Shown here piece after piece: positions 1-7,447 of a stretch of DNA of 15,513 bases. The DNA lies in assembly GCA_021414045.1 (NCBI GenBank), contig JAIOPF010000020.1:1-15513 (forward strand), given 5' to 3'. Below the pieces are notes generated by a model that did no database searches, was not told the origin of the DNA, and saw only the letters and a list, made by a program, of their open reading frames with translations. This DNA is from Deltaproteobacteria bacterium (GTDB taxonomy: Bacteria > UBA10199 > DSSB01). The stretch's first letter is position 1, and each line of letters opens with the position of its first letter. A program made the translations under genes and the position numbers.

Positions 1-957
1 AAACCGAACGGTGAGACTTGGATGGGACGTGGGGTCAATATTCACGATACCCGCTCTTGCGGGGCTTTGACCAGCGACACAGGGGAGCCTCTCGCCGACA
101 ACGCCACGGGCATGGCCGAGGTCAAACGTCGCATCGATGCGGCGACGGGCGAATGGAAGGCAAATTTTCTCCGTCTCGCCCTTGAGAGTCGCCGAGCTCA
201 GGATAATTATCTCAACAACTCCGCCTATCGTGCCCTGGTGAAGGAGATCGTCGATTATATCGGTAGCAAGCCAGGTGTTTACGTCATGGTGAGCCTGTGG
301 CTCGATACGAGTTTCGACGACAAGGGGCTCCCTACCGCCAATACCAACGCGATTCTCGAGCAGCTAGCCAAGGATTTCTATAATTATGATTATGTCATGT
401 TCGGCGTCAGCAATGAACCGCAGGAAAATTACGATGGAGCACAAGATGCCGATGTCTGGAACAAGATGAATGCCGCTGTTGCGACCATTCGTAAGGTCGA
501 AGATTCCATGGGAGGCAATCACCATCTTGTTTCCGTTCAGGGCACTCGAGAATGGGCGCGTTACTTGGATTATTACCTGTCCCATCCCATTACCGCCGGA
601 AATGGAACCAATATCATTTACGAGACTCACGTGTATAACGCGCCCGCTGACTTCAACGCTTTGTTCCTCAATTCGGGGAAAAGTATCCCGGTCGTCATCG
701 GCGAATATGGCCCCATCAATGACCAGTTTCACAAGGCGAGCGTTCAAGACATGCAGACCCTGATGTCTCAAGCGAATGCAGCAAGCATTCCTTACCTGGC
801 TTGGACATTCCACCATTATTGCCTCCCCAACCTCATTGCGGACAAGCTCGGGGCGACTTGGGATAAAAACACTGAGACGGATGGTCTCGGAATGGATCTG
901 AATCCTACCGATTTTGGTCTTGCGGTCAAAGCTGATCTTAATGGAAAAAATAAGTAA
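1..957 (+). CDS. Glycoside hydrolase family 5 (cellulase-like), 5' end outside window
   Basis: This is a probable endo-acting beta-glycanase of family GH5, which cleaves beta-linked polysaccharide by a retaining mechanism with two Glu residues. Numbering from the Met at 22, the TIM-barrel landmarks are in order: RGVNIHD (3-9), the FLRLA strand with Arg51, the acid/base Glu132 in SNEPQ, ETHVYN with His203 and Tyr205, the nucleophile Glu228 in VVIGEYGP, and the aromatic platform Trp261 in LAWTFHH. The frame stays open from base 1 (KPNGETW before that Met), and RGVNI is normally preceded by a leader and first strand, so the real start lies upstream of the window and the Met at 22 is internal. 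The substrate cannot be read from the sequence. The stop TAA (955-957) is the first three bases of a repeat arm. No ORF of the next gene overlaps it. Confidence 0.85.
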   Translation, partial: KPNGETWMGRGVNIHDTRSCGALTSDTGEPLADNATGMAEVKRRIDAATGEWKANFLRLALESRRAQDNYLNNSAYRALVKEIVDYIGSKPGVYVMVSLWLDTSFDDKGLPTANTNAILEQLAKDFYNYDYVMFGVSNEPQENYDGAQDADVWNKMNAAVATIRKVEDSMGGNHHLVSVQGTREWARYLDYYLSHPITAGNGTNIIYETHVYNAPADFNALFLNSGKSIPVVIGEYGPINDQFHKASVQDMQTLMSQANAASIPYLAWTFHHYCLPNLIADKLGATWDKNTETDGLGMDLNPTDFGLAVKADLNGKNK

Positions 958-995
958 GACGAAGGTTTGATTTTCGATTCCCAACTTCCGTCTTA
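955..995 (+). repeat. Palindromic intergenic repeat, copy 1 (short)
   Basis: The left arm starts TAAGACGAAGGTTTG and the right arm is AACTTCCGTCTTA (983-995). The arms can pair through TAAGACG plus a few further bases. The interior is shorter than in the other copies. The first TAA of the arm is the stop codon of the GH5 gene. Confidence 0.75.
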
Positions 996-1039
996 ACCTT
1001 CTTAACCTCGGTCGGTTATTTATGAGGTGCGAAGAAGGT
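996..1039. other. Two-step stem-loop overlapping the edge of repeat copy 1
   Basis: ACCTTCTT (996-1003) pairs with AAGAAGGT (1032-1039), and inside it ACCTC (1005-1009) pairs with GAGGT (1024-1028). No T-run follows, so it is not a classical intrinsic terminator. The loop contains CGGTCGGTT, which matches the core of the repeat family, so this may be a second, rearranged repeat copy. Confidence 0.5.
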
Positions 1040-1114
1040 AAATAAGAGATTCTATTTGAACGATCTCAAAACTCTCCCTAAAATTGCAACTGGGTAAGAG
1101 TTTCAGGAGATCGC

Positions 1115-2896
1115 TTGGCTAAGCCCAAATTTTGGGACAATTTGATTCCGCTGCGCGGTGGATTGTCCGGTCCTCAGCTCGCCGGATGGAACCCGGGTCC
1201 GGCGGCCCACCACGGCATGGGGTGCAAGCTCTTTAGTGACCAGAGCATTCCTGTCGGCGAGGGAATCTCGCTGGCGGCCGATGTCTATACCCCGCGCCGC
1301 CAAGGTAGGTACCCCGCCATCATTGGTTTTTCAGCATACAGCAAAGAGTTGCAAACGACCGGGGCGCCTACCGGCAACAATGAGACCGGCAGTCCCCCCA
1401 TCTTCACCGACCGAGGCTATGCCCATGTTATCGTGACAAGGCGGGGAATGGGCCTATCCCAAGGCGAAGGTGGCGCCTTTTTCAACGACCAAGACGTCGA
1501 GGATCACGCCAAGGTCATTGCTTGGGCTGCGGAGCAGCCCTGGTGCGATGGTCAGGTCGTATTGTTTGGAACCTCCTATTTTGGCGTCGTCCAGCCCCAA
1601 GTGGCGATAAAACAGGTTGCGGCGCTTAAGGGATTTTTCACCATCGAGATGTGCACCGATTTTTTTAGGCACATCGTCATGTTCGGCGGGGCCCCGCAGG
1701 TCGACTTCTTGACGTTGTGGATGGGGGCCAACTTTACTCCAGCTCAGTTCAAGCTTCGAGTTAGCCCCTTTGCGCGCGCGTTGATGAGCCACGTGTTCAA
1801 TTCTTTCCTAAAACGATGGTGGTGGCCCCAGCTCAAAAAACGCATGAATCGCCTCATGAAGAGTTTTCAGAAGAAAATGCCGGCCAAGCCCGTGCGAGAA
1901 TTCCTTGCCGAGACTTTGCTCGACGGCAAGACTAGGGCGACGACTCCCATACCGCAAGGGCCCTCCGGCGCACTTGACCGTATCGAGATTCCTTTCGTTG
2001 TGGTCCAGAATCTCGGATATTTTAACCTCCATCAGTTCGGAGCCTACGACCTTTTCCAAAACGCGGCGACCGCGAAGGATCGCAAGTGGTTGATCCTTGG
2101 TCCGGCCGAATATGAACTGCCTTCTTATCACTGGCAGCTGGAGGCGCTGGCATTTTTTGACCACCTGCTTTACGGGGCCGAGAATGGATATCGACAACAA
2201 GCCCCCGTGCGCTACTGGACCGAGGGGGCTTCGGAATACCGCCATGCGACAGATTTTCCGGTTCCCGGGTCCGAGCCGCGGCGTTTCTACCTGGCCTCCG
2301 GCGGAAGCGACGCCGGCGTCCACCGCTTGACCTTCAATCGGGAAGAGAAGGGATCCAATCGTTGGGCGGCGGTCCCGCTAGGAGCGGTCGTCAACCCAGG
2401 CTTCGACGAAGTCGCCAACCAAGTATTGAGCTACGAGGTGACGATGGACGAGGATGTTGAATTCTCAGGACCGGTCACGGCCAGCCTGTGCTTTAGCTGC
2501 AATGAGATCGATTCCCATGTGGTGGCCCGCGTCGGCCGCATCGACCGCGCCGGCGCTTATCATATTCTTTCGTTAGGAACGATCCGACCCGCCTGCCGCA
2601 AGATCGACCCTCGGCGCAGTACGACGGTTGAGATCGCCATCGACATTGACGTGCCCGAGCCGCTTCGTCCTGGGGAAGAGGCGATATTAAAATTTAGCCT
2701 GACGCCTCAGCCCGTCTTACTGAGGGCAGGGGAGCGCTTGCGTTTCGACATTGCAAGCCGCACCGATCTCCTGCGGAGCGACCAAAGCCATGGTCATGCC
2801 CAATTTGACATGCAAGTCCCGCCGTATTTCTCGCGCAATACGATTCACTATGGTCCTGAGAGCTATCTGGATCTGTGCCGGGTTAAGAAAGGGTAA
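1115..2896 (+). CDS. CocE/NonD-type alpha/beta hydrolase (X-Pro dipeptidyl-peptidase superfamily)
   Basis: The 593-residue protein has the S15/CocE layout: an N-terminal beta segment with VGEGISLAADVYTP, an alpha/beta hydrolase core, and a C-terminal jelly-roll domain from about residue 385. The nucleophile motif is GTSYFG with Ser154. The strand ILGP (327-330) and EALAFFDHLLYG match the usual end of the core, and VEFSGPVTASL plus HILSLGTIRPACR match the jelly-roll. Oddly, the places where relatives carry catalytic Asp (WYD) and His (GPWxH) read GYFN (301-304) and GPAEY (329-333), so the triad may be incomplete or moved. The start is TTG, chosen because AGGAGA lies at 1105-1110 and the homology begins nearby. 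There is no signal peptide, so a cytoplasmic enzyme is likely. Substrate unknown; esterase, amidase or peptidase activity cannot be told apart. Confidence 0.8.
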   Translation: MAKPKFWDNLIPLRGGLSGPQLAGWNPGPAAHHGMGCKLFSDQSIPVGEGISLAADVYTPRRQGRYPAIIGFSAYSKELQTTGAPTGNNETGSPPIFTDRGYAHVIVTRRGMGLSQGEGGAFFNDQDVEDHAKVIAWAAEQPWCDGQVVLFGTSYFGVVQPQVAIKQVAALKGFFTIEMCTDFFRHIVMFGGAPQVDFLTLWMGANFTPAQFKLRVSPFARALMSHVFNSFLKRWWWPQLKKRMNRLMKSFQKKMPAKPVREFLAETLLDGKTRATTPIPQGPSGALDRIEIPFVVVQNLGYFNLHQFGAYDLFQNAATAKDRKWLILGPAEYELPSYHWQLEALAFFDHLLYGAENGYRQQAPVRYWTEGASEYRHATDFPVPGSEPRRFYLASGGSDAGVHRLTFNREEKGSNRWAAVPLGAVVNPGFDEVANQVLSYEVTMDEDVEFSGPVTASLCFSCNEIDSHVVARVGRIDRAGAYHILSLGTIRPACRKIDPRRSTTVEIAIDIDVPEPLRPGEEAILKFSLTPQPVLLRAGERLRFDIASRTDLLRSDQSHGHAQFDMQVPPYFSRNTIHYGPESYLDLCRVKKG

Positions 2897-2905
2897 GTAA
2901 ATAGG

Positions 2906-2934
2906 TAAGACGGAGGTATGATTTTCCACCGAAA
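2906..2934 (+). repeat. Palindromic repeat, copy 2 (left half), overlapping a gene start
   Basis: A perfect left arm TAAGACGGAGGT (2906-2917) is followed by ATGATTTTC, as in other copies. The right arm is missing because coding sequence begins here. The arm starts 9 bases after the stop of the hydrolase gene. Confidence 0.75.
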
Positions 2935-3697
2935 AATGACCCTCGGCCACACCCGGCCATTCCTGGTTTCCGAGCGCAACCTGAGACGAGCCATCCTGTT
3001 CGCGCTGGTCAGTTTCGTAATTTGCCTCTACGGAATCCTGACTGACTTCGCGCCGCTGACCGGCATCGGCGCGGCCGGTATTTTCATCTCCCTCCTGTTC
3101 GTCTTTATTCTGGCCTTCTACCTGCCCCCCCTGCGTCGAACCTTGGACGACATGGTCACCGGCAACCGTTTCATCCATTGGGTCTACTCCCCCGAGTTTT
3201 GGGAGGGGCACCTTCGGCGGGAACGCCGGCGCAAGAAATTAGAAGTCGGGAAATATCTCGCCATTGGACTGATTCCTGGGACGATGCTGGGCCTGTTGGT
3301 TGGGGGGCTCGAATTGTGGAGCAAAAAACAGCCGCTCTCAACCTCGTTCTTTTATGGCGGCCTCGGAATACTGGCTCTGACTTTCTTATTCGGCATCGTT
3401 GGGCTCTTCGCCGACTTCTTCCGTTGGCTTCGCTTTCTCGAGCTCAAGCGGCTCGGTGGCCAAGTCCTCCTCGGTCCGAACGGACTTTATTACAGCGGCG
3501 ATATCTTCAAGAGCCGCTGGCAACCGCGATATCTCGGCGTGGAGTGGGGGGAGAAGGACGGCTTGTCGCACCTGCTTTTCAAATTTGAGGTTCGGGTGAG
3601 GAACGGAACTTACATTGAAGAGGTTTTGATTCCGGTTCCGCCGGGAAAAGAAGTCGAAGGGCGAGCCGCGATGCAGCAGGTTTTACTTAGTTGGTGA
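2918..3697 (+). CDS. Four-helix membrane protein, unknown function
   Basis: I do not recognise the family. The 259-residue product has four hydrophobic helices at about residues 25-41, 49-70, 112-132 and 144-170, a basic loop RRERRRKK near 100-107, and a soluble C-terminal part (about 175-259) rich in beta-type sequence. The basic clusters place the soluble tail in the cytoplasm by the positive-inside rule, which is inference. Two starts are possible: ATG at 2918 inside repeat copy 2, which follows GGAGGT with no spacer, and ATG at 2936 (Met7), 18 bases after it. Neither spacing is ideal. The gene follows the hydrolase by 21 bases on the same strand, so coupled translation and an operon are plausible. 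Confidence 0.7.
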   Translation: MIFHRKMTLGHTRPFLVSERNLRRAILFALVSFVICLYGILTDFAPLTGIGAAGIFISLLFVFILAFYLPPLRRTLDDMVTGNRFIHWVYSPEFWEGHLRRERRRKKLEVGKYLAIGLIPGTMLGLLVGGLELWSKKQPLSTSFFYGGLGILALTFLFGIVGLFADFFRWLRFLELKRLGGQVLLGPNGLYYSGDIFKSRWQPRYLGVEWGEKDGLSHLLFKFEVRVRNGTYIEEVLIPVPPGKEVEGRAAMQQVLLSW

Positions 3698-3712
3698 GAA
3701 ACGAGAAATAAG

Positions 3713-3778
3713 TAAGACGGAGGTATGATTATCGGTCGGGTGGCATTCTCCGTGTTCGAATATCGAACCTCCGTCTTA
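3713..3778 (+). repeat. Palindromic repeat, copy 3 (most complete)
   Basis: The left arm TAAGACGGAGGT (3713-3724) is a perfect 12-base inverted repeat with ACCTCCGTCTTA (3767-3778). Inside, GTTCGA and TCGAAC flank ATA. It begins 15 bases after the stop of the membrane protein gene. Its interior is nearly identical to that of copy 4, so these two form one subfamily. Confidence 0.9.
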
Positions 3779-4025
3779 ATCTAGTAGAACTTCTTTCGAT
3801 CTACTCTTTACTGGCCCCATTCCCGGTTGACAGGCCGCATTTCACACCTCAAACTTATGTGTGAGCCTGAAGAAGGCGGGGTGGTGGGTCTTCTTGGGAT
3901 AGCGCATTGATACTGGGCTCGTAATCGATGAGCTTATTTTCTTGTCAAGATGAGGTCTTTACCCTGCGTTAGAAGCCCACGCTTCGGTTTTGCGTCGGAT
4001 GAGCGATCTGACGTAAGGAGGAGCT
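3779..4025. other. Intergenic stretch before the lipoprotein gene
   Basis: Together with repeat copy 3 this fills the 328-base gap between genes. I see no gene in it. TTGACA at 3827-3832 could be a -35 box, but no convincing -10 box stands at the right distance. The last bases hold a strong ribosome binding site, AAGGAGGAG at 4015-4023. Confidence 0.4.
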
Positions 4026-5159
4026 ATGTTCTCAACCAGGGGTTTGATCAAGTTTTCGATTCTGGTTCTGATCTCGTGCCTGTCGGTAGGTTGTACTAAA
4101 AACGGAGACGTCTGCGATCCTAATGCAGCCTCGGGCCAAGCCAAGGCCTGTTCTGATGGCCTGATTTGCTGTCAGAGCAGCGGGACGCCGATCTGTAACA
4201 CCGTCGAGGCCTGCGCTAATCAAGGCGGGGGCAACAATGAGTGTGCGGCCTTTTCGGAAAATCTTGGTAGTAGGAAGGATCTCGACAATAATACGGTCGT
4301 GGAAGGGATAGAATACGACGTCGAGGTGACTTGCGTCACGCCGACGAATGTTTGTTTCTATGACGGTAGGGACGACAATACCGGTTTGGTGCAGGATTTC
4401 CATGACCCAACCAAGATGGCCTTTCAGCTGGTGGATTCCTCCGCGGATTCGCTGGACGGCATGATCGCCCGAGGTGCGATTTGCGGTAACACCTTTTCAT
4501 GGGAAGAGGATGCGAAATCTATTCCCCTGGATCGCGTCGAGGTCGGGCAATGGATTTTTCACGATGAAAAGAATTTTTCCTATCAATCGACCGTATACGA
4601 CAGCGGTTGCAATCCCATCTATAAATGCATCGGCAACGGCCTTTTGGATTCCGAGGGCAACGCGGAAGATCCCCCGGATTGCAGCGAGGTTGATTTTGCC
4701 AGGGATTTTTCCTTCACCTCGGCTCTGCCCAAGGCTTGTCAACCCAGTGACGGAGGTTGCGCAGAGCTAGATGTCGCTGGCAATTGGTTTGAGTCGTATG
4801 TTTGTTCCAGTACCTTAGGACAATGTTGCGAACGCGTCGACAACGATAACTACACATTGAACCAAAGCTGCAAGCAAATCACCTCGTCGAATGCCTACAA
4901 TGTGGCGTTTTCCGGGGAGCTTAGCGGTGGGACGATGCAATGGCACGGAAGTCAGGACAACCCCAATGGAACCGCCTTTGATTATTCGGAAGATGGGACG
5001 TGGAGTTTCTCGGACACCGACAATTTTAGCGGTAGTTCTACCTATACCTTCGTCGGCGGCGGTGGGGGAGAATGCGTGGCGCGGGGGCGAAAGGGATCCC
5101 TGCCAGAGCCGGTGCCGACGCCCGCATTTTGCGCTAATTTGAGTGTTTGTGGTCCCTAA
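4026..5159 (+). CDS. Cys-rich lipoprotein with two tandem lipocalin-like domains
   Basis: The protein has a type II signal peptide with lipobox LSVGC and lipidated Cys23; Thr at +2 suggests outer-membrane sorting. It holds 24 Cys in 377 residues. A Cys-dense segment (30-73, with ICC and TPIC) precedes two similar domains, about 95-205 and 250-357. Both close with the pattern W-x-F-x-D-x-x-NFS-x-x-STY followed by a Cys and a Gly-rich turn (GQWIFHDEKNFSYQSTV and GTWSFSDTDNFSGSSTY), so one probably arose by duplication of the other. The lipocalin-like reading is inference from the Trp and Gly pattern; I do not recognise a named family. The start is well fixed by AAGGAGGAG directly upstream. It is preceded by a long gap, so it is likely transcribed on its own. 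Confidence 0.75.
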   Translation: MFSTRGLIKFSILVLISCLSVGCTKNGDVCDPNAASGQAKACSDGLICCQSSGTPICNTVEACANQGGGNNECAAFSENLGSRKDLDNNTVVEGIEYDVEVTCVTPTNVCFYDGRDDNTGLVQDFHDPTKMAFQLVDSSADSLDGMIARGAICGNTFSWEEDAKSIPLDRVEVGQWIFHDEKNFSYQSTVYDSGCNPIYKCIGNGLLDSEGNAEDPPDCSEVDFARDFSFTSALPKACQPSDGGCAELDVAGNWFESYVCSSTLGQCCERVDNDNYTLNQSCKQITSSNAYNVAFSGELSGGTMQWHGSQDNPNGTAFDYSEDGTWSFSDTDNFSGSSTYTFVGGGGGECVARGRKGSLPEPVPTPAFCANLSVCGP

Positions 5160-5173
5160 TAATAAGAAATAAG

Positions 5174-5240
5174 TAAGACGGAGGTATGATTATCGGTCGA
5201 GTGGCATTCTGCGTGTTCGAATTTCGACCAATCTAATCTA
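5174..5240 (+). repeat. Palindromic repeat, copy 4
   Basis: The left arm TAAGACGGAGGT (5174-5185) is perfect. The interior matches copy 3 closely (TATCGGTCGAGTGGCATTC). The right arm has decayed to CGACCAATCTAATCT. It lies between the convergent ends of the Cys-rich lipoprotein and the DUF3592 gene. Confidence 0.85.
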
Positions 5241-5243
5241 AAA

Positions 5244-5267
5244 GACGAAGTAATTCCGAGCTTCGTC
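5244..5267 (-). terminator. Intrinsic terminator-like hairpin for the DUF3592 gene
   Basis: GACGAAG (5244-5250) pairs with CTTCGTC (5261-5267) around a 10-base loop. Read on the minus strand the stem is followed by TTTTAG, and it lies 16 bases past the DUF3592 stop codon. The arm AGACGAAG also resembles the repeat arm AGACGGAG, so it may derive from a repeat. Confidence 0.5.
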
Positions 5268-5283
5268 ATTCAAAAACCAAGTT

Positions 5284-5721
5284 TTAGATGAAACTCTTGA
5301 TTAGCCATCCGATTCCCAAAAACAAAAAAATCGTTCCCACCGCATAAATCATGGCGATGATGCCTGATCTTTCCGGAAACAAGCAGGCCTCGGATGGATT
5401 CTGCGGATCGTGACGAACCCAAACGTCTTCCGGAATCTGGTCAAGAAAGGCCTGCTGGTTTTTTTGAGAGGAACTTCCGCCCGCTCCCATTCGGTAAATT
5501 CTGTTCCCGGTGAATTGCGTCCCTGCGACATGGTAGATGTATTGTACGTGCGGCGAATAAATGTAGCCGCCTTTGGTCGACCGTGACTGAAGAAGCTCGC
5601 GGTGCAAAACTTTACCCTTGGCTTGCGGCCAGTCGAGCACCTTCCGTCGGCTGCGCTGGGATATAAATCCGTAATATATTCCTAAGATTCCAAATGCCAT
5701 AAAGAAGAGGGCGGCTAGCAT
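5284..5721 (-). CDS. DUF3592 domain membrane protein
   Basis: The 145-residue protein has a hydrophobic helix at each end (about 2-19 and 121-143) and a soluble middle part that fits DUF3592: WPQAKGKVLHRELL, then the YSPHVQYIYHVAGTQFTGN strands, and WVRHDPQNPSEACL. The function of this domain family is not established. Length is normal for the family. ATG at 5721 has no clear ribosome binding site; Met8 is an alternative. The gene is convergent with the lipoprotein to its left and divergent from the glyoxalase gene, with 171 bases between the two starts, where promoters for both must lie. That gap holds AATATT twice (around 5821-5842) but no clear promoter pair. Confidence 0.75.
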   Translation of the reverse strand: MLAALFFMAFGILGIYYGFISQRSRRKVLDWPQAKGKVLHRELLQSRSTKGGYIYSPHVQYIYHVAGTQFTGNRIYRMGAGGSSSQKNQQAFLDQIPEDVWVRHDPQNPSEACLFPERSGIIAMIYAVGTIFLFLGIGWLIKSFI

Positions 5722-5892
5722 CGGAGAATTGTGCCAGCGGTTGAGAGGAAAGAAAAGTATATCCTATGAGATTTTCCCTACTTAACCCGCGACCTCCTGC
5801 GTGACAGACAGCCCATCCCAATATTTCTAATTGTAATATTCTTTGGGGCTCGGATAACCTTGTGACGCTGAAATGTTTGCCCGGAGGTAGTC

Positions 5893-6324
5893 GTGATCAA
5901 TGGGACAATTAATCATATCGCCCTAACCGTGACCGTTCTTGAGGCGTCCAAAAAATTCTATGACAGGGTGCTAGGATTCTTTGGCTACAGGCAAGGTCAG
6001 GTGCCGCAATCAACGCAAGATCAAATGAAGACAGCCCTGTTGGCTTGGACGGGCCCCGGAAGCTCTGTCACGCTCCGCCCTGCGAAATCTCCGTACCAAA
6101 ATATTTCGCACCAGCGCGATGCCGCTGGCCTCAATCACCTGGCCTTCGCTCTTGATAGTCGGGAAGCGGTCGATAGCTTTTACGCGTTGTTAAAGGAGAT
6201 TGGCTGTCCCATTCTTGATGAGCCCGCGGAATACACCTACGCCCCAGGTTATTATGCGGTATATTTTCTTGATCCTTCTGGGATCAAGCTCGAAGCTGTT
6301 TATTGGCCGAAGCAAGATAAGTAA
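5893..6324 (+). CDS. VOC superfamily protein (glyoxalase/dioxygenase-like)
   Basis: The 143-residue product has two beta-alpha-beta-beta-beta units. The first starts with INHIALTV and the second with GLNHLAFAL, and it closes with YAVYFLDPSGIKLEAVYW. His8, His82 and Glu134 fit three metal ligands of the VOC fold. The actual reaction is not predictable: family members include glyoxalases, dioxygenases and resistance proteins. The start is GTG, supported by GGAGGT at 5883-5888 with 4 bases of spacing and by homology beginning at residue 5. The protein looks complete, although its last codon (AAG) and stop (TAA, 6322-6324) merge into repeat copy 5. A second, broken VOC gene lies convergent on the far side of that repeat. 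Confidence 0.85.
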   Translation: MINGTINHIALTVTVLEASKKFYDRVLGFFGYRQGQVPQSTQDQMKTALLAWTGPGSSVTLRPAKSPYQNISHQRDAAGLNHLAFALDSREAVDSFYALLKEIGCPILDEPAEYTYAPGYYAVYFLDPSGIKLEAVYWPKQDK

Positions 6325-6388
6325 GACGGAGGTACGAATTTCGGTCGGTTTGCTCCATTCTAAGTCCGGTTTTTGAACCCCCGTCTTC
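6322..6388 (+). repeat. Palindromic repeat, copy 5, between two convergent genes
   Basis: The left arm TAAGACGGAGGT (6322-6333) gives the stop codon of the VOC gene. The right arm is ACCCCCGTCTT, ending 16 bases before the minus-strand stop of the PhnB-like gene. In this copy the usual ATG after the arm reads ACG. Confidence 0.85.
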
Positions 6389-6403
6389 AGCTCTTTTCCT
6401 ATC

Positions 6404-6889
6404 TCAACCGCGAATAGCCGCCTCGATCGCTGCGATGTCGATCTTTTTCATCTGCATCATCGCATTGAACGCGCGCTTGGCGACATCGCGATTGGGATTG
6501 GTAAATGCATTCGTCAGGACGATCGGCGTAATCTGCCAGGATAATCCCCATTTGTCCTTGCACCAGCCACACTCGCTCTCCTGGCCGCCGTTGCCGACGA
6601 TCGCGTTCCAGTAGCGATCCGTTTCAGCTTGGTCAGAAGTTGCGACCTGAAACGAGAACGCTTAGCTGTGCTTGAACATAGGTCCGCCGTTGAGTCCGAG
6701 GCACGGAATGCCTATCACGGTAAACTCGACGGTCAACACGTCGCCTTGCTTTCCCGATGGAAAGTCTCCCGGCGCGCGGTGCGCCGCGCCGACGAAGGAA
6801 TCGGGAAAGGTCTTGGCGTAAAAATGCGCCGCCTCTTCGGCGCCGCTATTGTACCATAGACAAATCGTGTTCTTTGCTGGATTCATCAT
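6404..6889 (-). pseudogene. PhnB-like VOC protein gene broken by one in-frame stop
   Basis: The start ATG at 6889 opens a protein beginning MMNPAKNTICLWYNSGAEEA, typical of PhnB/3-demethylubiquinone methyltransferase-like VOC proteins. Codon 76 (6662-6664 on the minus strand) is TAA within FKHS-stop-AFSFQVAT. In the same frame the rest of the domain continues intact: DRYWNAIVGNGGQESECGWC, KDKWGLSWQITP, then AKRAFNAMMQMKKIDIAAI and a TGA at 6404-6406. Relatives usually have Glu at this place, so one base change (GAA or GAG to TAA or TAG) explains the break. The full frame of 162 codons is normal for the family. There is no frameshift or other decay, so the event is recent, or it is a sequencing error. 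Repeat copies flank the gene on both sides. Confidence 0.85.
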
Positions 6890-6909
6890 GTTATTTCTCC
6901 ATAAGTAAT

Positions 6910-6979
6910 AATTAAGACGCAGGTATGAATTTCGGTCGGTTTGTCTATTTCTTTTCGATTTTCGAAATCCGTCTTAATT
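6910..6979 (+). repeat. Palindromic repeat, copy 6
   Basis: AATTAAGACG (6910-6919) pairs with CGTCTTAATT (6970-6979), and ATTTCG pairs with CGAAAT inside. The arm reads GCAGGT in place of GGAGGT. It lies between the start of the PhnB-like gene and the stop of the DUF202 gene, both on the minus strand. Confidence 0.85.
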
Positions 6980-7001
6980 AATAATTGTGGTTCCAACCCG
7001 A

Positions 7002-7379
7002 TTAAAACCTTGGCTGCAAAAAAATAAGGTAGGCAATCATCGCGATTCCCAAGATTGCAAGGCCCAGAGCTAGCCCTATGCCGAAAGAATTTGCGCGAAA
7101 GGACTTTTGGGCCTTAAAAGCCTTAATCCAAACGAAGTGCTCCCGTGCTGTCACTACGTTCACTAGAACTCCCATGCCGACTAACAGTACACCAATCCAA
7201 AGGGAAGCCCCTCGTAAGGATTGGTGGGGTAGAGGGCCCAAAGCGGATAGCTCCCTTAGGAAAAGGCCAAAGCGGGCCACCACGAAGCCGAACCCCATCA
7301 GGGCTAGTCCTGTGCGGATCCAGGCAAGGTGGGTTCGTTCAGCCGCGAAATAAGTTCGCAGTTCATCGGAGTTTTCCAT
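7002..7379 (-). CDS. DUF202 (YidH-like) small membrane protein
   Basis: The product is a small inner-membrane protein of the DUF202 family. The hallmark is RTYFAAERTHLAWIRTGLAL, followed by three hydrophobic helices: LALMGFGFVVARFGLFL, the segment around LWIGVLLVGMGVLVNVV, and the C-terminal GLALGLAILGIAMIAYLIFL. The role of the family is not well defined. I take the ATG at 7379 (MENSDELRTYF) as start because family homology begins there. A TTG at 7433 would add 18 residues (ENYEARSAG and so on) and reach nearly to the lipoprotein remnant on the other strand; its upstream bases show no ribosome binding site. The stop is 23 bases from repeat copy 6. Confidence 0.8.
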   Translation of the reverse strand: MENSDELRTYFAAERTHLAWIRTGLALMGFGFVVARFGLFLRELSALGPLPHQSLRGASLWIGVLLVGMGVLVNVVTAREHFVWIKAFKAQKSFRANSFGIGLALGLAILGIAMIAYLIFLQPRF

Positions 7380-7447
7380 TATCTTGTGGCTTTCTTCTTG
7401 GGCGCCGGCGGATCTTGCTTCATAATTCTCCAATACTTGGAGGCTTC

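Noticed and set aside
364..984. 206-codon minus-strand frame across the GH5 gene
   Set aside because: It is antisense to a gene with clear GH5 catalytic motifs and shows no family signal of its own.
3827..3855. TTGACA promoter before the Cys-rich lipoprotein
   Set aside because: No acceptable -10 box at 16-18 bases.
7145..7447. Upstream part of the frame leading into the lipoprotein remnant
   Set aside because: It is antisense to the DUF202 gene, and the signal peptide shows that the real N-terminus is near 7448.
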